Below are positions 8,034 to 15,999 of a stretch of DNA of 64,000 nt, piece after piece. The stretch covers positions 3,056,001 to 3,120,000 of the forward strand of contig NZ_CP040244.1 in assembly GCF_005517195.1 (NCBI RefSeq), given 5' to 3'. Both the position numbers and the translations under genes were made by a program. The notes beneath the pieces are model-generated. The model saw only the letters and a program-made list of their open reading frames with translations, was not told the origin of the DNA and ran no database searches. The DNA is from Streptomyces vilmorinianum (GTDB lineage: Bacteria > Actinomycetota > Actinomycetes > Streptomycetales > Streptomycetaceae). The stretch's first letter is position 1, and each line of letters opens with the position of its first letter.

Positions 8034-9028
8034 TGAACCCTCCCCAATGATGTGCTGCCCAATGCCGTGATCAGCATGGCACGACCGCGCGGGCGGCGGC
8101 TGGTTCACAGCCACTGATGGATCGCCGCTATCTGGACGGTCGCCTCGAACCGGACGGCGAGCTTGTCATACCGGGTCGCAACAGCCCGGTGCTGCTTGAG
8201 GCGGCTGATCCCGCACTCGACCGCGTGGCGGGCCTTGTAGTCCTCCCCGTCGAAGGCCGGCGGCCGGCCACCGAAGCGGCCACGGCGCTTGCGATTGCGG
8301 ACCTGGTCGGCCGGCTCCGCGATGGTGCAGCGGATCCCGCGTCTGCGCAGGTAGGCACGGTTGGCGCGCGAGGAGTACGCCTTGTCACCACGCACCCGCA
8401 GCGGCCTGCGCCTGGGACGACCACCACCCGGCTTGGGTACCCGGATCGCTTCGAGGACCGGCTCGAACTGCGGGCTGTCACCCCGCTGGCCTGCCGTGAC
8501 CAACAACGACAACGGCTTCTGGCCCTGCTCGCACGCCAGATGGATCTTCGTGGAGAACCCGCCCCGCGACCGGCCCAGCCCGTGATCCTCCGGCTCGGTC
8601 CCGACCCCTCCCGGGGGCTCCTTCTGCCCGGCCCCGTCCCGGCGGGCACCAGCAGCATGCTGATGGGCCCGGCAGACCGTCGAGTCGACATTCACCTCCC
8701 ACGTGATCAGCCCGGCCGCATCGGCCCTCGCCTGCAAGAAGGTGAGAATCCGGGCCCAGACGCCCTCGCGCTGCCATCGGCGAAACAGCCCATACACGGT
8801 CTGCCAGGGCCCGTACTCACGCGGCAGGTCCCGCCACGGAACACCCGTCCGAACCCGCCACCGAACCCCATTGATCAACCGCCGTCGGTTCCCGGACCTA
8901 CGGCTCACACCCGCCGAGGGCAGCACCGACTCCAGCACCGACCACTGCTCATCAGAAAGATCTCCACGCCCCACACCGTGATCATCACGGCGTGAGGCGT
9001 GGACCGGAACCCCGATCTAAAACACGGC
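7729..9028 (-). mobile_element. Complete IS5-family insertion sequence (1300 bp) with passenger gene
   Basis: Both ends carry GCCGTGTTTT / AAAACACGGC as terminal inverted repeats, and both are flanked by CTAG (7725-7728 and 9029-9032), a 4-bp target duplication of the YTAR type used by IS5 relatives. It holds one DDE transposase and, downstream on the same strand, a small acidic passenger gene reaching the far terminal repeat. Intact ends, target duplication and intact transposase suggest recent activity. The excess over a plain IS5 element (about 0.9 kb) is the passenger. Confidence 0.85.
8105..8974 (-). CDS. IS5-family DDE transposase
   Basis: 289 residues in a single frame (no programmed frameshift needed). 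The N-terminal DUF4096-type domain contains [15 protein letters not shown] and [19 protein letters not shown]. The DDE core shows [15 protein letters not shown] (first Asp), [15 protein letters not shown] (second Asp) and [19 protein letters not shown] (Glu with YREK-like tail). The GTG start at 8974 overlaps the palindrome CCGTGATCATCACGG, which may be a regulatory or transposase site. All catalytic residues are present, so the element should be active. Confidence 0.9.
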   Translation of the reverse strand: MGRGDLSDEQWSVLESVLPSAGVSRRSGNRRRLINGVRWRVRTGVPWRDLPREYGPWQTVYGLFRRWQREGVWARILTFLQARADAAGLITWEVNVDSTVCRAHQHAAGARRDGAGQKEPPGGVGTEPEDHGLGRSRGGFSTKIHLACEQGQKPLSLLVTAGQRGDSPQFEPVLEAIRVPKPGGGRPRRRPLRVRGDKAYSSRANRAYLRRRGIRCTIAEPADQVRNRKRRGRFGGRPPAFDGEDYKARHAVECGISRLKQHRAVATRYDKLAVRFEATVQIAAIHQWL

Positions 9029-9032
9029 CTAG
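9019..9032. repeat. Right IS end: terminal repeat plus CTAG target duplication
   Basis: AAAACACGGC followed by CTAG; the CTAG contains the TAG stop (minus strand) of the adjacent ANTAR gene. Confidence 0.85.
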
Positions 9033-9541
9033 GCGCGAGGGGGCGCGGCGAGGTGCTGTTCCGCCGCCGTGACGGCCTCGTGCACCGTGCGTCTGGCCAT
9101 GAGCACGCACAGCGTGTACGCGATGTCGTCCATGGCCGTGTGCGCGGCCGCGTCTCCCGGGGCCCGGCGCAGTCGCGCCTGGCACTCGCGGAAGCGGTTC
9201 AGCACCTCCGCCGTACGGCCTCTGCCGGGGAGGAGCCCGCGCAGCACGCCGGTGGCGGGGGTGCGGGCGGCTTCGACGGCGACCCGCAGTCCGCGGTCGA
9301 TGCCGCTCGGCAGGGGCAGACCGCGTGAGCGGTCCACGACGGCCCGGGCCATCTCGGGCACCGTGACGCCGGCTCCGTGCGCGGCGGCCGCCAGGATCTC
9401 GCGGGCCGCCGGCGCGGTGCAGGGCGTCCTGGCCATCAGCATGCCGATCGCCACGGCCTGGGTGGGCGATCCGATGACGTGGGGTGCGCGGCTGGTCGCG
9501 TCCTCACTGGAGGACTCCGCCGCGGGGAGGGGTATCGCCAT
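9029..9541 (-). CDS. ANTAR-like and DUF5133 domain protein
   Basis: 170 residues. Residues about 28-70 (QAVAIGMLMARTPCTAPAA..., GVTVPEMARAVV) look like an ANTAR RNA-binding domain, the three-helix unit that prevents transcription termination. The C-terminal 60 residues (LNRFRECQARLRRAP..., MDDIAYTLCVLMARRTVHEAV) match the Streptomyces DUF5133 domain. The start at 9541 has AAGGGA upstream. The IS inserted exactly at its stop codon and the CTAG duplication restores the TAG, so the protein is probably unaffected. The role is probably RNA-level regulation; targets are unknown. Confidence 0.75.
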   Translation of the reverse strand: MAIPLPAAESSSEDATSRAPHVIGSPTQAVAIGMLMARTPCTAPAAREILAAAAHGAGVTVPEMARAVVDRSRGLPLPSGIDRGLRVAVEAARTPATGVLRGLLPGRGRTAEVLNRFRECQARLRRAPGDAAAHTAMDDIAYTLCVLMARRTVHEAVTAAEQHLAAPPRA

Positions 9542-9656
9542 CTGGTGTCCCTTCGTCTCAGGCCGAGCGCGCGGGGGCGGGCACGGCAGCGCGAGTACGA
9601 GAGGTACGCCCATCTTCAGCGACCGCCGCCGGTCCCGCCACCGGTGGGACGCGGTG

Positions 9657-10046
9657 TCACAGTGGCATCGGTCGTCCGAAGAGCACGTCGTACCCGGGGG
9701 GAAGCTGCATCAGGATGCGGTGCGTGAGCTCTCCGCCGGCGGCGTCCGCCGTCGCGCTGAGCACGGCGCCGATGTCCCACTGAGCGGTCTCGTCCGTGGC
9801 TCCCTCGATCCATGCGGCGGTGGCGCGCACGAAACGTTCGGGGGACAGGGGCTCGGCGGCCTGCAGCGGGTTGAGCAGGATCAACGCGTACGTCTCGGGG
9901 AGTCGGGCGGCGAGTTCGGCGCGTTCGCCGCCGACCAGATGGGCGCCGAGGAGCGCCAGGACCACACGGGCCGCGCGGTCGGCCTCGCGGGTCGTGTCGT
10001 AACTTCCGCGTTCCCGGACTTCCTTGAGGAACACGTCCGTGAGCAT
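9657..10046 (-). CDS. DUF2267 domain protein
   Basis: 129 residues. FLKEVRERGSYDTTREADRAARVVLALLGAHLVGGERAELAARLP matches the start of DUF2267 proteins, which are all-helical and often lie near heat-shock or stress genes in Streptomyces. GAGGGG lies ahead of the ATG. It follows the small heat-shock gene in the same direction (101 bp gap), so it may belong to the RheA/heat response. No catalytic motif visible. Confidence 0.8.
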   Translation of the reverse strand: MLTDVFLKEVRERGSYDTTREADRAARVVLALLGAHLVGGERAELAARLPETYALILLNPLQAAEPLSPERFVRATAAWIEGATDETAQWDIGAVLSATADAAGGELTHRILMQLPPGYDVLFGRPMPL

Positions 10047-10147
10047 CGCTGCTGTCCCCTCGTGAGAGGCGGAAGGTGGGGTGCGGAGGACGGGGGCCTC
10101 CCTCGTCCTCCGCCGTGGAGCCGACAGGTGCGGTCGGTCGGCTCCGG

Positions 10148-10579
10148 TCAGCCGCTGATCTCCTTGCGGTCGCCCCGGCTCTCGATGGTGATCTTGCGGG
10201 GCTTGGCATGCTCGGAGATGGGGATACGCAGGGTCAGGACCCCTGCTTCGTATGCGGCGGCGATGTGTTCGGTGTCGAGCGTGTCGGCCAGCATGATCTG
10301 CCGGGAGAAGACACCCAGCGGCCGCTCGGAGAGCTCCATCTGGACGTCGTCCCTGTCCGCTGCCGGTCGCCGCTCGGCCCTCACGGTCAGCATGTTCCGC
10401 TCGACGTCGATGTCGATCGCGTCCGGGGAGACTCCGGGCAGATCGAACGCGACGACGTACTCGTCACCCTTCTGGTACGCGTCCATCGGCATCGCGGACG
10501 GCCTCGACCAGGTGCCGGGTGCCAGCAGCTGCTGGGTGAGCCGGTCGAGCTCGCGGAAGGGGTCGGTGCGCATCAGCAT
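10148..10579 (-). CDS. hsp18: Small heat-shock protein Hsp20/Hsp18
   Basis: 143-residue alpha-crystallin chaperone that holds unfolded proteins for DnaK refolding. The core at about residues 40-140 has [19 protein letters not shown], a beta-strand ladder and the conserved [23 protein letters not shown]. The ATG at 10579 is set by GGAGG eight bases upstream. The divergent neighbour is the RheA-type repressor, and the region between them holds the RheA operator, so it should be repressed at normal temperature and induced by heat. Confidence 0.92.
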   Translation of the reverse strand: MLMRTDPFRELDRLTQQLLAPGTWSRPSAMPMDAYQKGDEYVVAFDLPGVSPDAIDIDVERNMLTVRAERRPAADRDDVQMELSERPLGVFSRQIMLADTLDTEHIAAAYEAGVLTLRIPISEHAKPRKITIESRGDRKEISG

Positions 10580-10644
10580 CACGAACACCTCCAGTCGGTT
10601 CAGTCGTCATCTGCCCATGCGCTTCACCTGATTCCGTTGTAACA

Positions 10645-10663
10645 TGTCATCCATGTGATGACA
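10645..10663. promoter_or_regulatory. RheA operator
   Basis: TGTCATC-N5-GATGACA, perfect. This is the inverted repeat known to be bound by RheA in front of hsp18 in Streptomyces albus. It sits between the divergent hsp18 and rheA genes. Confidence 0.88.
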
Positions 10664-10670
10664 AGGAGAA

Positions 10671-10689
10671 AGTCGTCCAAGGGATGACG
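10671..10689. promoter_or_regulatory. Second, degenerate RheA-like operator
   Basis: AGTCGTC-N5-GATGACG keeps the spacing of the main operator and 11 of its 14 arm bases. The centres are 26 bp apart and it lies just before rheA, so it may add autoregulation. Confidence 0.55.
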
Positions 10690-10705
10690 GATCGGAAGGA
10701 ATCAC

Positions 10706-11386
10706 GTGACCGTGAGCGACCGGAGCCGAAGCGATGACGTGCGTACGGGGCCGGAATCCCTCCTCGCCGCCACCGCGGCGCTCGACGTCATCAGCGCGGC
10801 TCTGCGTGCGGCACGCACCGCGGGCCCCGACGGGACCGGTGTCGCGCCGGGCGCGGACGGGCCGGAGCGGGCGCTCGCCTCGCTGCTTCTGCTGCGCGAG
10901 GTGCGCGACGAGCTCGGCAGCTGGGAATCGGGGCTCATCGAGGCGGCCCGTGACGCCGGGGCCAGCTGGGCCGAGCTCGCCCACCCGCTCGGCGTGGCCA
11001 GCCGCCAGGCTGCCGAGCGCCGCTACCTGAGGCTCCGGCCCGGCGCCGACGGAACCACCGCCGAACAGCGCGTCAGGGCCACCCGCGACCGGCGCGCCGC
11101 CGACCGTGCCGTCGTCGCCTGGGCGCGCGGCCACGCGGCCGACCTGCGCCGGCTCGCCGGGCAGATCACCGCCCTCACGGACCTGCCCGACGCGGCGCGA
11201 ACGCCCCTTGCCGAGCTGGACCGCGCCCTCGCCGAGAGCGACGCCGCCGCGCTCGTCGCCCCCCTGGCCGGGATCCGTGACCACCTGCGGACCACCCGCC
11301 CCGACCTCGCCGAAACCGTCGACCGCCTCCTCCACCGCGCGGAAGAGCTGCGCCGGGACAGCACGGATCAGCGCGGTACGGCCTGA
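10706..11386 (+). CDS. rheA: Hsp18 transcriptional repressor RheA
   Basis: 226-residue cytoplasmic DNA-binding protein. A helix-turn-helix-like stretch (GASWAELAHPLGVASRQAAERRYLRL, about residues 88-113) lies between Ala/Arg-rich helices. RheA is known as a thermosensor repressor of hsp18 that acts directly through its temperature-dependent shape. Identification rests on the divergent arrangement with hsp18, the exact RheA operator and the length (about 230 aa). The GTG at 10706 follows GGAAGG. Confidence 0.85.
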   Translation: MTVSDRSRSDDVRTGPESLLAATAALDVISAALRAARTAGPDGTGVAPGADGPERALASLLLLREVRDELGSWESGLIEAARDAGASWAELAHPLGVASRQAAERRYLRLRPGADGTTAEQRVRATRDRRAADRAVVAWARGHAADLRRLAGQITALTDLPDAARTPLAELDRALAESDAAALVAPLAGIRDHLRTTRPDLAETVDRLLHRAEELRRDSTDQRGTA

Positions 11387-11415
11387 GGGCTGGGCTGGGC
11401 TGGGCTGCGCTGGGC
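11387..11415. repeat. GGGCT tandem tract after rheA
   Basis: Five tandem GGGCT/GCGCT pentamers then GGGC, immediately after the rheA stop and between convergent genes. Purpose unknown; possibly a remnant of a terminator. Confidence 0.6.
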
Positions 11416-11441
11416 AGGGGCCAGGGCGACAGGGATGACGG

Positions 11442-11741
11442 TCAGCGAGGTGCCCGGCCCGCGAGCGTGACCACGAGCGCGGCGAGGACGGTCAGCGCCG
11501 CCAGCCAGGCCATCGCGTAGCGCGCCACCATCCTGAGGCGACCGGCGGGCAGAGCGAGACGCCGGCACCCCCCGCACGTGCCCGCTACGTGTTCCGGCCG
11601 GTCGAGCCAGTAGGCACCGAGGAGGGCCGCCGGATGGGCGAGACCGTCTGATCCTTCGAAGCAGCTCACACCCGGAACAACGCCGGCGGCGGACACCGGG
11701 CACGTCGCCGGACGCGCCGTCACCGGATCGTCATGTGGCAT
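11442..11741 (-). CDS. Small hypothetical protein with C-terminal membrane segment
   Basis: 99 residues. The middle carries a Cys pair (CGGC) and an earlier Cys; the last 30 residues (RYAMAWLAALTVLAALVVTLAGRAPR) are one clear membrane helix, so it could be tail-anchored. No family recognised. There is no good ribosome site before the ATG at 11741 and the start abuts a pseudogene remnant, so the gene itself is uncertain. It converges on rheA. Confidence 0.45.
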   Translation of the reverse strand: MPHDDPVTARPATCPVSAAGVVPGVSCFEGSDGLAHPAALLGAYWLDRPEHVAGTCGGCRRLALPAGRLRMVARYAMAWLAALTVLAALVVTLAGRAPR

Positions 11742-11922
11742 ATCCCGTGGGCGATTCCGTAGGCGCCTGGCGGGGTGGGTCCCAGGCCGAGCCGATCGCC
11801 CTCCGCGACGGGAGGGTCAGCGTGGTCGGCGACGACCACGACATGGCCCCCCGTCGGCCCGGCCACGAAGGTCGTCGACGCGCTCGGCCGCCGGGTGATC
11901 CCCGGCCTCACCGGATCAGGAC
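11735..11922 (+). pseudogene. Amidohydrolase N-terminal remnant with frameshift
   Basis: Two adjacent frames together read IALRDGRVSVVGDDHDMAP then VGPATKVVDALGRRVIPGLT, the classic N-terminal hairpin and ..VIPGLTDxH.. lead-in of amidohydrolases. The frame changes at a run of six C (within 11846-11856); dropping one C rejoins it. The metal-binding HxH and everything after are gone, cut off where the neighbouring P-loop gene begins. A dead fragment of a formerly complete gene. Confidence 0.65.
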
Positions 11923-12470
11923 CGCCCGGTGGGGTGCCGCCCGATCCAGCCGGTGGCGGCCACCACGTCACGGGCGATGTCGATGACAGCCCGCCCGTCG
12001 GTCGCCACCCGCACCGTGTCCGCATGCGCCCGCTCGTCCAGGAGCCGCGCCTTACGGGCGCTGCCCCGCAGTTCCTTCTCGAGCTCCGAGCCGAGTTCCC
12101 GGGCTGCCAGCCGCGCGGCGGCGGTGGCATCGGAGGCGGTGAGCAGCACGCGTACGATCCGCACGCCCGCCCCCATGGCCCGCTCGAACATGCCCGTCGC
12201 CTCGGGCAGCACGCTCACGGTGTTCGTATAGATCAGGCGGCGGTGGCCGAGCCGGGCGAAATTGGCCCAGACGGCCGTCAGATTGCTCTCGGTGATCTCG
12301 GCGCGGTGGGGATCTCCCTCCGGAGCCGGATGCACCTGGCCCATGAAGTCACCCTCGACGATCGCGTGCGGCACCGACGTGGCGCGCAGCCGTGCCGAAA
12401 CCTCCCAGCCCACCGTCGTCTTGCCGACACCGGCACGCCCTCCGATGAGCAGTACTTCCGGATGCTCCAT
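11916..12470 (-). CDS. P-loop NTPase of kinase type
   Basis: 184 residues. LLIGGRAGVGKTT near the N-terminus is a Walker A loop, followed by AIVEGDFMGQVHP (acid at the substrate end of the second strand) and RIVRVLLTASDATAAARL, a layout seen in small adenylylsulfate-kinase/gluconate-kinase-like proteins. The start at ATG 12470 places the Walker loop at residue 10, as usual. No strong ribosome site. It is divergent from the deaminase gene. Substrate unknown; it may phosphorylate a small molecule or an antibiotic. Confidence 0.72.
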   Translation of the reverse strand: MEHPEVLLIGGRAGVGKTTVGWEVSARLRATSVPHAIVEGDFMGQVHPAPEGDPHRAEITESNLTAVWANFARLGHRRLIYTNTVSVLPEATGMFERAMGAGVRIVRVLLTASDATAAARLAARELGSELEKELRGSARKARLLDERAHADTVRVATDGRAVIDIARDVVAATGWIGRHPTGRS

Positions 12471-12570
12471 GGGAGGCAGCGTGCCAGGCCCCGACCGCGC
12501 CACGCGATCCGATTTCGCTCCGTGGCGGGCACGATCCGCATGGACGGGGCGTACCCAGAAATAATCGACC

Positions 12571-12993
12571 ATGCGCATGAACACGCGAACCCACGACGTC
12601 GACGACGAACTCATCCAGGCCGCGGCCCACGTCGCGCGCACGCGTTGCCGGGGCGACAACCACACCATGGCGGCCGCGGCCCGCGCGCGGGACGGCCGGA
12701 TCGTCACGGCGGTGAACGCGTACCACTTCACGGGAGGCCCCTGCGCCGAACTGGTCCTCATCGGCGCGGCGGCCGCGCAGGGCGCCTACGAGCTGGACAC
12801 AATCGTCGCGGTGGGCGACCGCGAGCGCGGGGTCGTTCCGCCGTGCGGCCGGTGTCGGCAAGTCCTTCTCGACTACTTTCCCGCCCTCGGGGTCATCGTC
12901 GGTGAAGGGGACCGCCTCCGGACCGTCGCCATCACCGATCTTCTGCCCGAGAGCTACGTCTGGGCCGACCACCAGCTCGACGCCGAAGAATAG
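12571..12993 (+). CDS. Cytidine/blasticidin-S deaminase family protein
   Basis: 140 residues. The zinc-site motifs are intact: GGPCAELVLIG (a Cys-Ala-Glu variant of the usual His/Cys-Ala-Glu) and PPCGRCRQVLLDYF (PCxxC). Together with TRCRGDNHTMAAAARARDG this resembles blasticidin-S deaminase and cytidine deaminases, which hydrolyse the 4-amino group of cytosine nucleosides. The start is ATG 12571 or 12577; neither has a clear ribosome site. Probably salvage or self-protection; the substrate cannot be decided. Confidence 0.82.
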   Translation: MRMNTRTHDVDDELIQAAAHVARTRCRGDNHTMAAAARARDGRIVTAVNAYHFTGGPCAELVLIGAAAAQGAYELDTIVAVGDRERGVVPPCGRCRQVLLDYFPALGVIVGEGDRLRTVAITDLLPESYVWADHQLDAEE

Positions 12994-13020
12994 AAAGCAT
13001 CTCCGCGAAAGGGACCACTC

Positions 13021-13437
13021 GTGACGTCTCGACTCAACCCCTACATCAGCTTCGACGGAAACGCCCGGCAGGCCATGGAGTTCTACAAGGAGGTCTTCGG
13101 CGGCACCCTGACGCTGAGCACCTACGGTGAGTTCGGCGAGGAGCAGGCCGGCGAGGCCGCCGACAAGATCATGCACAGCATGCTGGAGACGGCCGGCGGC
13201 TTCACGCTCATGTGCGGGGACATCCCGCCCGGGATGGAGCACAAGCCCGGGAACAACATCGCGGTGAGCGTGAGCGGGGACGACGACGGCGAGCTGCGCG
13301 GCTACTGGGACAAGCTCTCCGGTGACGGCACGATCTCGGTGCCGCTCGAGAAGCAGATGTGGGGCGACGTGTTCGGCATGTGCACGGACCGGTTCGGCAT
13401 CACCTGGCTCATCGACATCAGCGAGCGGGAGGGCTGA
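13021..13437 (+). CDS. VOC/PhnB-like glyoxalase-fold protein
   Basis: 138 residues with the PhnB-type start RLNPYISFDGNARQAMEFYKEVFGG and end FGITWLIDISE. Proteins of this type form domain-swapped betaalphabetabetabeta dimers; many lack known activity. It follows the deaminase in the same direction. No partner genes suggest a substrate. Confidence 0.85.
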   Translation: MTSRLNPYISFDGNARQAMEFYKEVFGGTLTLSTYGEFGEEQAGEAADKIMHSMLETAGGFTLMCGDIPPGMEHKPGNNIAVSVSGDDDGELRGYWDKLSGDGTISVPLEKQMWGDVFGMCTDRFGITWLIDISEREG

Positions 13438-13491
13438 GCCAGGCGGTGCCCGTACTTCGGGCACGTCGGCGGGGTCGGTAGGCTCGGCCGG

Positions 13492-13899
13492 ATGTGGCCA
13501 CGGATTGATGGAATGCGGACGCTGGAGCTGGGCAGCCCCGGCAGCCTCCGTGACGATCTCAATGCTCTCGTCCTGGCGGGCACCAAGACCGCGACCGCCA
13601 CCTTGCTGACGGAGTACACCGAGGAGGGAGAAGAGCTCGAGTTCCCGGGCGAACGCCTCGCCCTGCTCGACAACCACGGCGCGGTCCTCGCCGAACTCGA
13701 CGTCACCGCCGTGACCACCGTGCCCTTCAGTGAGGTGCCCTGGGCGTTCGCCCAGGCCGAGGGCGAGGGCTACACCGACCTCGACCACTGGCGCCGCGTC
13801 CACCTCGGCTTCTGGCAGGACACCGAAGGCCGCAGCGTCGACGAGACCACCCCCGTCGTCTGTCTGCACTTCACCCGCGCGAGCTCGCCGGCCGCCTGA
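13492..13899 (+). CDS. ASCH domain protein
   Basis: 135 residues. The ASCH core is visible: LVLAGTKTATATLL, PGERLALLDNHGAVLAELDVTAV and the acidic WAFAQAEGEGYTDLDHWRRVHLGFW. ASCH proteins are PUA-like; some bacterial members are amidohydrolases for N4-acetylcytidine. The start may be Met8 (13513), giving MRTLELG. It is followed by a PPOX gene in the same direction. Confidence 0.82.
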   Translation: MWPRIDGMRTLELGSPGSLRDDLNALVLAGTKTATATLLTEYTEEGEELEFPGERLALLDNHGAVLAELDVTAVTTVPFSEVPWAFAQAEGEGYTDLDHWRRVHLGFWQDTEGRSVDETTPVVCLHFTRASSPAA

Positions 13900-13939
13900 C
13901 CGGTGGAATACCCAGGCACACAGGGAAGTTGATCGCGTC

Positions 13940-14398
13940 ATGACTCAAGGTCCCGCACCCCGTGCCCTGTCCGACGAAGCGCTCTCCGATCTGCTGCGCG
14001 GGCAGCGGTTCGGCACGCTCGCCACCAACAAGCGCAGTGGTCACCCTCATCTGACCACCATGCTCTACAGCTGGGACCCCGAGGCCCGCATCGTGCGGTT
14101 CTCCACCACGGCGGACCGCATCAAGGTGACGCACCTGCGGCGGGACCCGCGTGCCGCCGTCCACGTACAGGGCGGTGACGTGTGGTCCTTCGCCGTCGCC
14201 GAGGGAACGGCAGAGGTCTCCGAGGCCACCGCCGTACCGGGTGACGCGGTCGGGCGAGAACTGCTCGCGATGATCCCGGAGGCCGCGAAGCCGGACGACG
14301 AGGAAGCGTTCCTGAAGCAGCAGGTGGCCGAGCGCCGGGTGGTCGTCCGGCTCGCCGTGAACCGGCTGTACGGCACGGCGCTCGACGTCGAGGGCTAA
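13940..14398 (+). CDS. PPOX-class F420-dependent-type oxidoreductase
   Basis: 152 residues of the split-barrel flavin/deazaflavin fold: LLRGQRFGTLATNKRSGHPHLTTMLYSWDPE and ADRIKVTHLRRDPRAAVHVQG are typical of PPOX-class F420-binding enzymes in actinobacteria. Its TAA stop overlaps by three bases the stop of the convergent MocR gene. Substrate unknown. Confidence 0.83.
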   Translation: MTQGPAPRALSDEALSDLLRGQRFGTLATNKRSGHPHLTTMLYSWDPEARIVRFSTTADRIKVTHLRRDPRAAVHVQGGDVWSFAVAEGTAEVSEATAVPGDAVGRELLAMIPEAAKPDDEEAFLKQQVAERRVVVRLAVNRLYGTALDVEG

Positions 14399-15909
14399 GG
14401 GCGCGCCGCCTGAATGGTCCGGCGCGCCGCCTGGACGGTCCGGGCGATGCGGTGCGCGGCTTCACGGAGCCGGTCGGCCGGGTGCGCGGCGTAACCGAGC
14501 ACGAGCCCCGGTGGGCCCGGGTTTCCGCGGTGCCAGGAGAGCGGGTGGGTCAGCACGCCGGCCCGCAGCAGGCGCTCCGAGAGATCCGTGTCCGCGACCT
14601 TCCCGGTCAACTCCGGGAAGACGACCAGGAGATGCAGTCCCGCCGCGATGCCCTGGACGTGCACAGAGGGGAGACGCGCGGTCAACGCGGTCAGCAGGGC
14701 GTCGCGCCGTGCGCGGTAGCGGCCGCGGGTGAGCCGCAGGTGCCGGTCGAGGTCGCCGTGGGAGATCAGCCGGGCGAGGACGAGTTGCGGGAGGATCGGC
14801 GACCCGAGATCACTCGCGTGTTTCGCGGCGACCAGCTCGTCCCGCAGGGAGCGCGGAGCGATCAGCCAGCCCAGCCGCATGGCGGGAGCCAGGGTCTTGG
14901 AGATGCTGCCGGTGTGGACCACGCGCTCGGGAGCGGACGCCTGGAGTGCGGGGACCGGTGAGCGGTCGTAGCGGTGCTCGGCGTCGTAGTCGTCCTCGAC
15001 GACCAGGCCGCCCTCGTTCGCCCAGGCCAGCAGCGCGCGGCGGCGCTGCGGGGCCAGGACGACACCCGTGGGGAACTGATGGGCCGGCGTGACCAGAGCC
15101 GTACGCAGACCGCTGCGGACCAACTCCTCCACCACCAGGCCCTGTTCATCGACCGGCACGGCCACCGGTTGCATGCCCCAGTGGGCCAGCGCATCCTGGG
15201 CTCCACGAGAACCCGGGTCCTCCACGGCGATCCGCGCGCCGCCCGCGGCCCGCAGGGTCTGGGCGACGAGCGCGAGGGACTGGGCGACTCCGCCCACGAC
15301 GATGATGTCCTCGGGTTCCGCGCGGACCCCGCGCACCCGACCGAGCCAACTCGCCAGCTCCTGGCGCAACGTGAGCGACCCACGAGGATCGCCGTACGCG
15401 AACTCCGCCGCCGGCGCCCGACCGAGGACCGCTCGCTCGGCACGCCACCAGGCGGAGCGCGGGAAGCCGGAGAGGTCCGGCAGCCCGGGGGAGAGGTCGA
15501 TGTCCACCGGAGGTTCGGGCCGCGCGAGGGGCAGGCGCGGTACGGAATCACCGTACGGTGTGAGGCGGGCGGCGGGTGGATGCGCGCCCTCGGGCGGCGG
15601 AGAAACGCCCCCGGGGAGCGGAGTCCGTGCGATCTCCGCCGTCACCCGGGTGCCCGCGCCCGGGCGCCCACTCACGAGCCCCTCCTCGGCCAGGCGCCGG
15701 TAGGCCTCCACCACGACGCCTCGCGACACCTTCAGATCGTCCGCGAGCACGCGGCTCGCGGGCAGGTACACGCCCGACGTCAGACGCCCGTCGGCGACGG
15801 CGTCGCGCACCGCGTCCACCAGCCAGGTGGTCAACCCTCCTGGCGGTGCGGACGGGCGCCGCAGCTGAAGGAAATCGGATCCTCGGCCGCTCTGATTGGT
15901 CCGGTTCAC
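14395..15909 (-). CDS. MocR/PdxR-family regulator (GntR domain fused to PLP aminotransferase fold)
   Basis: 504 residues. Residues about 15-85 are a GntR winged helix (LTTWLVDAVRDAVADGRLTSGVYLPASRVLADDLKVSRGVVVEAYRRL); from about 130 onward is an aminotransferase class I fold with the PLP lysine in TGSISKTLAPAMRLGW and the conserved VVEDDYDAEHRYDRSP. PdxR-type members control vitamin B6 synthesis; others control neighbouring transport or catabolic genes. The GTG at 15909 gives NRTNQS. It is divergent from a PrnB-like gene with a shared inverted repeat, so it most likely controls that gene rather than pdxST, which is absent. Confidence 0.88.
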   Translation of the reverse strand: MNRTNQSGRGSDFLQLRRPSAPPGGLTTWLVDAVRDAVADGRLTSGVYLPASRVLADDLKVSRGVVVEAYRRLAEEGLVSGRPGAGTRVTAEIARTPLPGGVSPPPEGAHPPAARLTPYGDSVPRLPLARPEPPVDIDLSPGLPDLSGFPRSAWWRAERAVLGRAPAAEFAYGDPRGSLTLRQELASWLGRVRGVRAEPEDIIVVGGVAQSLALVAQTLRAAGGARIAVEDPGSRGAQDALAHWGMQPVAVPVDEQGLVVEELVRSGLRTALVTPAHQFPTGVVLAPQRRRALLAWANEGGLVVEDDYDAEHRYDRSPVPALQASAPERVVHTGSISKTLAPAMRLGWLIAPRSLRDELVAAKHASDLGSPILPQLVLARLISHGDLDRHLRLTRGRYRARRDALLTALTARLPSVHVQGIAAGLHLLVVFPELTGKVADTDLSERLLRAGVLTHPLSWHRGNPGPPGLVLGYAAHPADRLREAAHRIARTVQAARRTIQAARP

Positions 15910-15940
15910 AAGGCACCCAATGGTACTGGCGACCGGACCA
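15897..15940. promoter_or_regulatory. Inverted repeat in the mocR-prnB-like promoter region
   Basis: TGGTCCGGT (15897-15905) and ACCGGACCA (15932-15940) are perfect 9-bp arms, 26 bp apart, straddling the mocR start. TGGTCC-type half-sites are common near MocR genes. Probable operator. Confidence 0.6.
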
Positions 15941-15999
15941 TCCCGGCGGTCGGATGGTTGCGTACCTTGCTCACGACCGATGCCGCGGAGGCCTGCGGG

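Noticed and set aside
8034..8104. Inner left end of a shorter (about 0.95 kb) IS right after the transposase
   Set aside because: No copy of the GCCGTGTTTT end or a CTAG duplicate is found there; the outer ends match and are flanked by the duplication.
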